This document shows, piece by piece, positions 31,106 through 35,214 of a stretch of 35,214 nt of DNA (within the stretch, counting starts at the first letter, position 1; each line of letters opens with the position of its first letter). Position numbers and translations under genes: made by a program. The stretch covers positions 1-35,214 of the forward strand of contig CALHUY010000020.1 in assembly GCA_938039295.1 (NCBI GenBank), in the 5' to 3' direction. Below the pieces are notes generated by a model. It was not told the DNA's origin. It did no database searches and worked only from the letters and a program-made list of their open reading frames with translations. Source of the stretch: an uncultured Solobacterium sp. Its GTDB lineage: Bacteria; Bacillota_I; Bacilli_A; Erysipelotrichales; Erysipelotrichaceae.

Positions 31106-33610
31106 CTATGAATGTGTTAATTGTTCTTCAATCTCACGATTGATAAAAGTAATACGTCCAAATAATTCTCTTGCGGACATGCGCTTGGCACCTTGTGCAA
31201 AGATTGCATTTTGAATCAAGCCATCAGAGCTTGCAACAGTAATGTCGTAGTCTTTCTGATGATCTGCCACAAAGCGTTCAATATACGCATCTGCTGTTAA
31301 ATTACTGGATGTGTACACGACTTCCATGTTCTTACGTGAATATATTGTACCAAGATTATCTTTGACTTTATAGCCATCAAATACAACAATCATCTTTTCT
31401 CCTGTGAAAGCTTGATAATTGAACAAAATATCCAATAATTTTTCACGAGAGATTGCTAATTCTTCCTCTTTATAATCTTTAAACACATCCCAACTAAATA
31501 TCATGTTATAGCCATCTACCACAAGACAAGCTGGTAAGTGTTTGATTACTTTTGGCTTTTCTTCCTTAGGCTTCTTTTTGATAGGATTGCTTTGTTTGTT
31601 AAAGTTACGATTGTTAGAGGTTGAACGTTCAAAAATACGTTTTAATTCATCCTCTTCAATTCGATATGTACGATGTTCAATTGATGAGGATTCAACCGTC
31701 TTTTCTACAATATCCATGTATTCATCCGCTTTATCCCAAGTCACTGTAAAGCCAGTACCATTTGCACAGAAGACAGAAGACGAAGGATTACGTAGATCCA
31801 ACTCAGGATTATAACCAATTTGAGATATAATCTCATCTGCATCTTGGCATACATCATAACCATCAGGTTGGAAGGAAAATCTTCCTTGTCCTTTGCTATA
31901 GGCATTTACTTCATTTTGATAGTGGGCAAGTAAACGAATACAGCCTCTACCAACGATGACACTGCGACTATCTCCACTATCCTGTATTTCAAACTGTGCC
32001 TTTTTACTTTCTAAATCAAACAATGCTTTTGATAAGGATTCACTAGGTACAGTTAATTCAAAACGTACATATGGCTCCAATAGTATTGATGATGTTTTCA
32101 TCAGTGCTTGTCGTACTGCACGTGAAGCAGCCTGTCTAAAGTCTCCACCTTCTGTATGTTTTAAATGACCTTTTCCAGCAATTAAAGTAATCTTTACATC
32201 CGTTAGTTCACTGCCAGTTAGTACCCCACGATGTTTCTTGGTACGTAGCGCACTTAGTATTGCATTTTGCCAGTTAAAGGATAATTGATCGGAACCAGTT
32301 TCATTCGCTATTAAAATTCCGGCACCTCTATTTAGAGGATCTAATCGAACCTGTACTTCTGCATAATGGCGTAATGGTTCAAAGTGACCTGCACCCTTTA
32401 CAGTTTCTTTAATCGTTTCACGATAGAGTATTCTACCAGCGCTAAAGCCTACTGAAATTCCGCAACAATCAAAGATTCTCTTCTGCAAGACTTCCATTTG
32501 CATTTCACCCATGATATGTACATCAATCTGCCCTGTTTCGTTTTGGATATCCATTTCAAGTGCTGGATCTTCTTCACTGATTTCACGACATGTCGACATA
32601 AGTGCAAGTAAATCTGTACCCTTAGGATAAACCAAACGATAATCCATATATGCATTTAACATTGGTTGTTTCTGTGTCTCTTCAAAGCCTAAACCATCTC
32701 CAGCTTCGAAATGTTCAAGGCCCTTTAATGCCACAACCATACCAGGATATGCTGCCTCTAGCATACTGAACTTTGAGCCATGATAAAGGCGTATCTGATC
32801 CACCTTTTCATCCTCATCAAGTTTTTGTTTCGCATGCAATATACCACCAGTAATCTTTACATGTGTTAAACGTGTATGATTCTCTGCTATGGTAATCTTA
32901 TAAACTCTTGCTCCAAACTCCTCAGGATAGTTTCTATCAACTGAAAATTGAGAAATTCCCTCTAACAATACATCTATACCTTGTACTTTTAATGCAGAAC
33001 CAAAGAACACCGGAAAGAAACTACGATGATAGAAGCCATCTATAATCTCTTCTGATGTCAAAGAACCCTTTTTTTCATACTGTTCTAAAAGCACATCGCC
33101 AGAAAAGTAAATTTCTTCCATCTTATCTTCGTTTAACCAATCAATACAATTACCAGATAATTTTATATGTATATCCTCAAGTAACTTTTCTTTGCTAAGA
33201 TAACTAATATCCATCTTATTAACAAAGACTAAAGTAGGTACATGATAATACTCTAAACACTTCCATATTGTTTCGCTATGTGCCTGAACACCATCTTGTC
33301 CATTGATCAATAAAATTGCAATATCTAAAACAGACAACGTTCTTTCCATCTCAGATGAAAAATCCGCATGTCCAGGTGTATCGATGATATATACTTCAAT
33401 ATCTTTATAAATAAAGTGTGCCTCTTTGGAGTAGATTGTAATCCCACGATTTCTTTCTTGTTCATCAAAATCAAAAAAAGAATCACGATGATCCACCCTT
33501 CCTAATGCACCAATCGCACCTGTTTGATAAAGGATACTCTCTATTAATGTCGTCTTACCCGCATCTACATGCGCTAGGATACCAATCACTGTACGTTTTG
33601 TTTGAACCAT
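31106..33610 (-). CDS. TetM/EF-G-like translational GTPase fused to a Rae1/YacP NYN nuclease domain
   Basis: 834 aa from the ATG at 33610. Residues 1 to about 640 have the EF-G/TetM architecture: G1 AHVDAGKT (13-20), G2 RGIT (55-58), G3 DTPGH (77-81), G4 NKMD (131-134), then domains II-V, with domain IV motif TEGGDFRQAASRAVRQ and domain V SKALFDLESKKAQFEIQ. A lysine-rich disordered linker (about 650-690) leads to a complete NYN domain (691-834): LVVDGYNMIFSW, VVFDGYKVK, NLTADAYIERF, TVASSDGLIQ; acidic residues Asp699, Asp745, Asp774 and Asp796 fit the PIN-like active site. Stand-alone Rae1/YacP cuts mRNA in the ribosomal A site in Bacillus subtilis. TetM-like factors bind the same place, so the fusion may remove or cleave a stalled A-site. 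It is not evidence of tetracycline resistance. An ATG ten codons upstream (33640) is an alternative start. Co-transcribed with tdk. Confidence 0.9.
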   Translation of the reverse strand: MVQTKRTVIGILAHVDAGKTTLIESILYQTGAIGALGRVDHRDSFFDFDEQERNRGITIYSKEAHFIYKDIEVYIIDTPGHADFSSEMERTLSVLDIAILLINGQDGVQAHSETIWKCLEYYHVPTLVFVNKMDISYLSKEKLLEDIHIKLSGNCIDWLNEDKMEEIYFSGDVLLEQYEKKGSLTSEEIIDGFYHRSFFPVFFGSALKVQGIDVLLEGISQFSVDRNYPEEFGARVYKITIAENHTRLTHVKITGGILHAKQKLDEDEKVDQIRLYHGSKFSMLEAAYPGMVVALKGLEHFEAGDGLGFEETQKQPMLNAYMDYRLVYPKGTDLLALMSTCREISEEDPALEMDIQNETGQIDVHIMGEMQMEVLQKRIFDCCGISVGFSAGRILYRETIKETVKGAGHFEPLRHYAEVQVRLDPLNRGAGILIANETGSDQLSFNWQNAILSALRTKKHRGVLTGSELTDVKITLIAGKGHLKHTEGGDFRQAASRAVRQALMKTSSILLEPYVRFELTVPSESLSKALFDLESKKAQFEIQDSGDSRSVIVGRGCIRLLAHYQNEVNAYSKGQGRFSFQPDGYDVCQDADEIISQIGYNPELDLRNPSSSVFCANGTGFTVTWDKADEYMDIVEKTVESSSIEHRTYRIEEDELKRIFERSTSNNRNFNKQSNPIKKKPKEEKPKVIKHLPACLVVDGYNMIFSWDVFKDYKEEELAISREKLLDILFNYQAFTGEKMIVVFDGYKVKDNLGTIYSRKNMEVVYTSSNLTADAYIERFVADHQKDYDITVASSDGLIQNAIFAQGAKRMSARELFGRITFINREIEEQLTHS

Positions 33611-33616
33611 GCTTGT

Positions 33617-33625
33617 ATTATACCA
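33617..33625 (-). promoter_or_regulatory. Extended -10 promoter of the GTPase-NYN gene (leaderless)
   Basis: The minus strand reads TGGTATAAT with only 6 nt between TATAAT and the ATG at 33610. Transcription should start at the start codon; no Shine-Dalgarno is seen. If the ATG at 33640 is used instead, this box would be coding. Confidence 0.5.
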
Positions 33626-33675
33626 GTTTGAAATACGCATAGAAAACCTATTCTGCAGGAATTCTCTTTTTCAAG

Positions 33676-33681
33676 TATAAT
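33676..33681 (+). promoter_or_regulatory. Probable -10 box of the alanyl-tRNA editing gene
   Basis: A perfect TATAAT, 20 nt before the ATG at 33702; no good -35 at 16-18 bp. RBS GGAGG follows at 33691-33695. Confidence 0.4.
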
Positions 33682-33701
33682 GATAAAAATGGAGGTACCT
33701 T

Positions 33702-34817
33702 ATGCAGCACTATGATAATTTATTAAACCTCAGTTGTGATACTACAATCGCAACTGAAAAAGACGGTTATTATACCTTCGAAGAAACTGTATTCTATGGT
33801 GAAAAAGGTGGCATGCCGGGAGATAAAGGGACTATTAACGGCTTAGAAGTTATCGATTTAAAATGGGAAGATGACATCCTCTATCACAAAGTAGATGGCA
33901 TCTTAGAAAACCCTATTCACATGGAAGTAGATAAGGAAACACGTATCATCAATACAACTGTACAGAGTGCATATCATTTACTAGATGGCTATTATAGCAA
34001 GATGGGTCTCTATATTGTTGCGATTGGTGTAACTACACCAGAAAATCAATGGTATGAAGTTAACAGCAAAGACCTAGATGAAAAACATCTAGAAGAAGTA
34101 CAAAACTTTATAAATGATACCCTACTACAGGATATCGCAACAGAGTTTACATACTATAAAGGTAGCGAATACCCAAACCCAAAATATGCAAATCACGATG
34201 AAGTAAGAGTTGTAACATTTGGTGATATCGATAGTCAACCATGCGGAACCCCACATGTAAATAATGTCAATCAAATCGGCAGTTTTATCATTCTAGGTAG
34301 CGAAAAGACATCACGTGGCACACGTATCTATACAACTGTTAGTTGGGCAACCAACATTAAATTGAAGAAGTACTATAACTTAATTCAAGAATTGCGTAAA
34401 ATGCTCAATGGTAAAGAAGATGATATCCTAGATAACATCCAGAATTTACGCAACACAAACAAGGTCTATAAAAAACAAATTGAAGATCTTCAAAAAGAAT
34501 TAACAACCTACAAGGTAAAAGAAATTCTTCAAATGGAAGATAACGTACTAGTAGATGCTGTGGATGTAAGTCTATTACGTCCAGTATCACAAGCTCTACT
34601 AAATGAAATATCTTCCACAAAAATCTTGATTACTACTTCTAATGAGATACATGATTTCGTCATTATTTCACCAGAAGGAAAAGCAAGAGATATCTATACA
34701 TCTATACAAGATGTATTAGAAGCTAGTGGTGGCGGCTCCCCAAAGATAGTCACCGCACGCTCATCTAAACAAAAACAAGACCTCATTGAACTAATAAAAA
34801 AGAATATCATACTGTGA
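33702..34817 (+). CDS. Alanyl-tRNA editing protein (AlaX-like with DHHA1 domain)
   Basis: 371 aa, RBS GGAGG. AlaX-type proteins hydrolyse mischarged Ser- or Gly-tRNA(Ala) in trans. Visible: FYGEKGGMPGDKGTING (the AlaRS-family GGQxGD block), the zinc/editing core with QSAYH at 88-92 and CGTPH at 181-185, a helical stretch (about 220-265), and a C-terminal DHHA1 domain with ASGGGSPKIVTARSS. The first core motif is normally HxxxH; here Gln88 replaces the first His while His92, Cys181 and His185 remain, so one zinc ligand is missing or substituted. Length fits the longer AlaX class with DHHA1. Divergent from the GTPase-NYN gene. Confidence 0.88.
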   Translation: MQHYDNLLNLSCDTTIATEKDGYYTFEETVFYGEKGGMPGDKGTINGLEVIDLKWEDDILYHKVDGILENPIHMEVDKETRIINTTVQSAYHLLDGYYSKMGLYIVAIGVTTPENQWYEVNSKDLDEKHLEEVQNFINDTLLQDIATEFTYYKGSEYPNPKYANHDEVRVVTFGDIDSQPCGTPHVNNVNQIGSFIILGSEKTSRGTRIYTTVSWATNIKLKKYYNLIQELRKMLNGKEDDILDNIQNLRNTNKVYKKQIEDLQKELTTYKVKEILQMEDNVLVDAVDVSLLRPVSQALLNEISSTKILITTSNEIHDFVIISPEGKARDIYTSIQDVLEASGGGSPKIVTARSSKQKQDLIELIKKNIIL

Positions 34818-34829
34818 AATATTTAAAAT

Positions 34830-34872
34830 AAACCAACATCAGATTCTCAAAAGAAATTGATGTTGGTTTTAA
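34830..34872 (+). terminator. Terminator of the alanyl-tRNA editing gene, possibly bidirectional
   Basis: AAACCAACATCA (34830-34841) and TGATGTTGGTTT (34858-34869) form a perfect 12-bp stem. T-rich on the plus side, and TTTATTTTAAAT on the minus side, so it may also serve the gene ending at 34881. Confidence 0.8.
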
Positions 34873-34880
34873 ATATATAA

Positions 34881-35214
34881 TTATTTCTTTTTGCTCTTAA
34901 CTAATTTTGGTTGAATAGTCCGTTCTCTAATAACATTACATTCCTTTAAATATTGCATACTTCTCATTTTATTAGAAACTCTATAGATATCAGTATCTAA
35001 ATATGTTTTTTTGATACTAATATTACTCTGAAATAATTTTGGCACTTGTGATGATTGATAATTCAAATATAATTTTGGACATTGTTCTTCAAGTAGAATT
35101 GATAGATCCGAATAAATCTCTTTATTAATAATATCTTGAGCTGAATATGGAATTAACTTACCATTTGGGTAAACATAAATAAGATTGTAAAAATCTATAT
35201 CTACAATCGCTCCA
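34881..35214 (-). CDS. C-terminal fragment of an uncharacterised protein, N-terminus outside window
   Basis: An open frame continues from the right edge to a stop at 34881, giving 110 visible residues; the internal TTG at 35066 is not a start because the frame is open to the edge. The visible part begins GAIVDIDFYNLIYVYP and contains PYSAQDIINKEIYSDLSILL and TYLDTDIYRVSNKMRSMQYL, ending in a lysine tail. It has no signal peptide or membrane helix in view. I have an impression of a family seen in other Bacillota as hypothetical proteins, but cannot name a domain or a function. Confidence 0.75.
   Translation of the reverse strand, partial: GAIVDIDFYNLIYVYPNGKLIPYSAQDIINKEIYSDLSILLEEQCPKLYLNYQSSQVPKLFQSNISIKKTYLDTDIYRVSNKMRSMQYLKECNVIRERTIQPKLVKSKKK

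Noticed and set aside
31106..33610. Tetracycline-resistance determinant (tetM-type)
   Set aside because: The fold is TetM-like but it carries a NYN domain, domain IV reads TEGGDFRQAASRA rather than the TetM loop, and it lies in a housekeeping context without mobile elements.
1..35214. CRISPR array, tRNA, rRNA, insertion sequence or prophage
   Set aside because: No spaced direct repeats, cloverleaf sequences, transposase or phage genes were seen on either strand.

Overview
The window is visibly AT-rich Bacillota DNA. Three features point to the class: an EzrA-type septation protein (typical of Bacilli and Erysipelotrichia, not classical Clostridia), a ribosomal protein L27 with the Firmicutes N-terminal extension next to its Prp protease, and a short zinc-free S4. 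An Erysipelotrichia-like gut or oral bacterium is my best guess; this is inference from gene content, not a taxonomic assignment. Almost all DNA is coding. I see no tRNA, rRNA, insertion sequence, prophage or CRISPR array.

Layout. 1-926: 5' part of a secreted CHAP-domain cell-wall hydrolase running off the left edge (minus). 1013-5070: rplU-prp-rpmA-(terminator)-obgE-ruvA-ruvB, all minus, from one strong promoter and a probable L21 leader. 5244-6720: small membrane protein plus ApbE flavin transferase lipoprotein. 6719-11086: ezrA, cysteine desulfurase, thiI and a 79-aa unknown (cell division and tRNA thiolation). 11193-12030: rpsD on plus with a long leader, probably S4-autoregulated. 12078-18047: a sugar operon, TetR regulator - GH2 glycosidase - GPH symporter - GH36 alpha-galactosidase, with a sigma-A promoter, a cre-like site between its boxes and a 28-bp inverted repeat over the start of transcription and the RBS. 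18054-21405: gmk and rqcH divergent, then rluB and a 91-aa ParB-like protein converging on rqcH. 21472-26465: Nudix hydrolase with a predicted papain-fold protein, glutathione peroxidase, and a YjbR/EVE-like protein with oligoendopeptidase F. 26481-28991, plus: a DUF1846 protein and a CmpB-like membrane protein. 29000-33625, minus: MATE exporter, thymidine kinase, and a TetM/EF-G-like GTPase fused to a Rae1/YacP NYN nuclease domain. 33676-34872, plus: an alanyl-tRNA editing protein. Right edge: C-terminal end of an uncharacterised protein.

Most of the window is housekeeping: translation and its quality control (L21, L27, S4, Obg, RqcH, RluB, AlaX-type editing, the GTPase-NYN fusion), recombination (RuvAB), tRNA sulfur chemistry (NifS-like, ThiI) and nucleotide supply (Gmk, Tdk). 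The best candidate for an under-described system is the GTPase-NYN fusion at 31106-33610: an A-site-binding translational GTPase carrying in cis a domain related to an A-site mRNA endonuclease, apparently expressed from a leaderless mRNA. Secondary candidates are the Nudix plus cysteine-peptidase-like pair, the YjbR/EVE-like fusion, the AlaX protein with an altered zinc site, and the regulatory architecture of the sugar operon and of the rplU-obgE operon.
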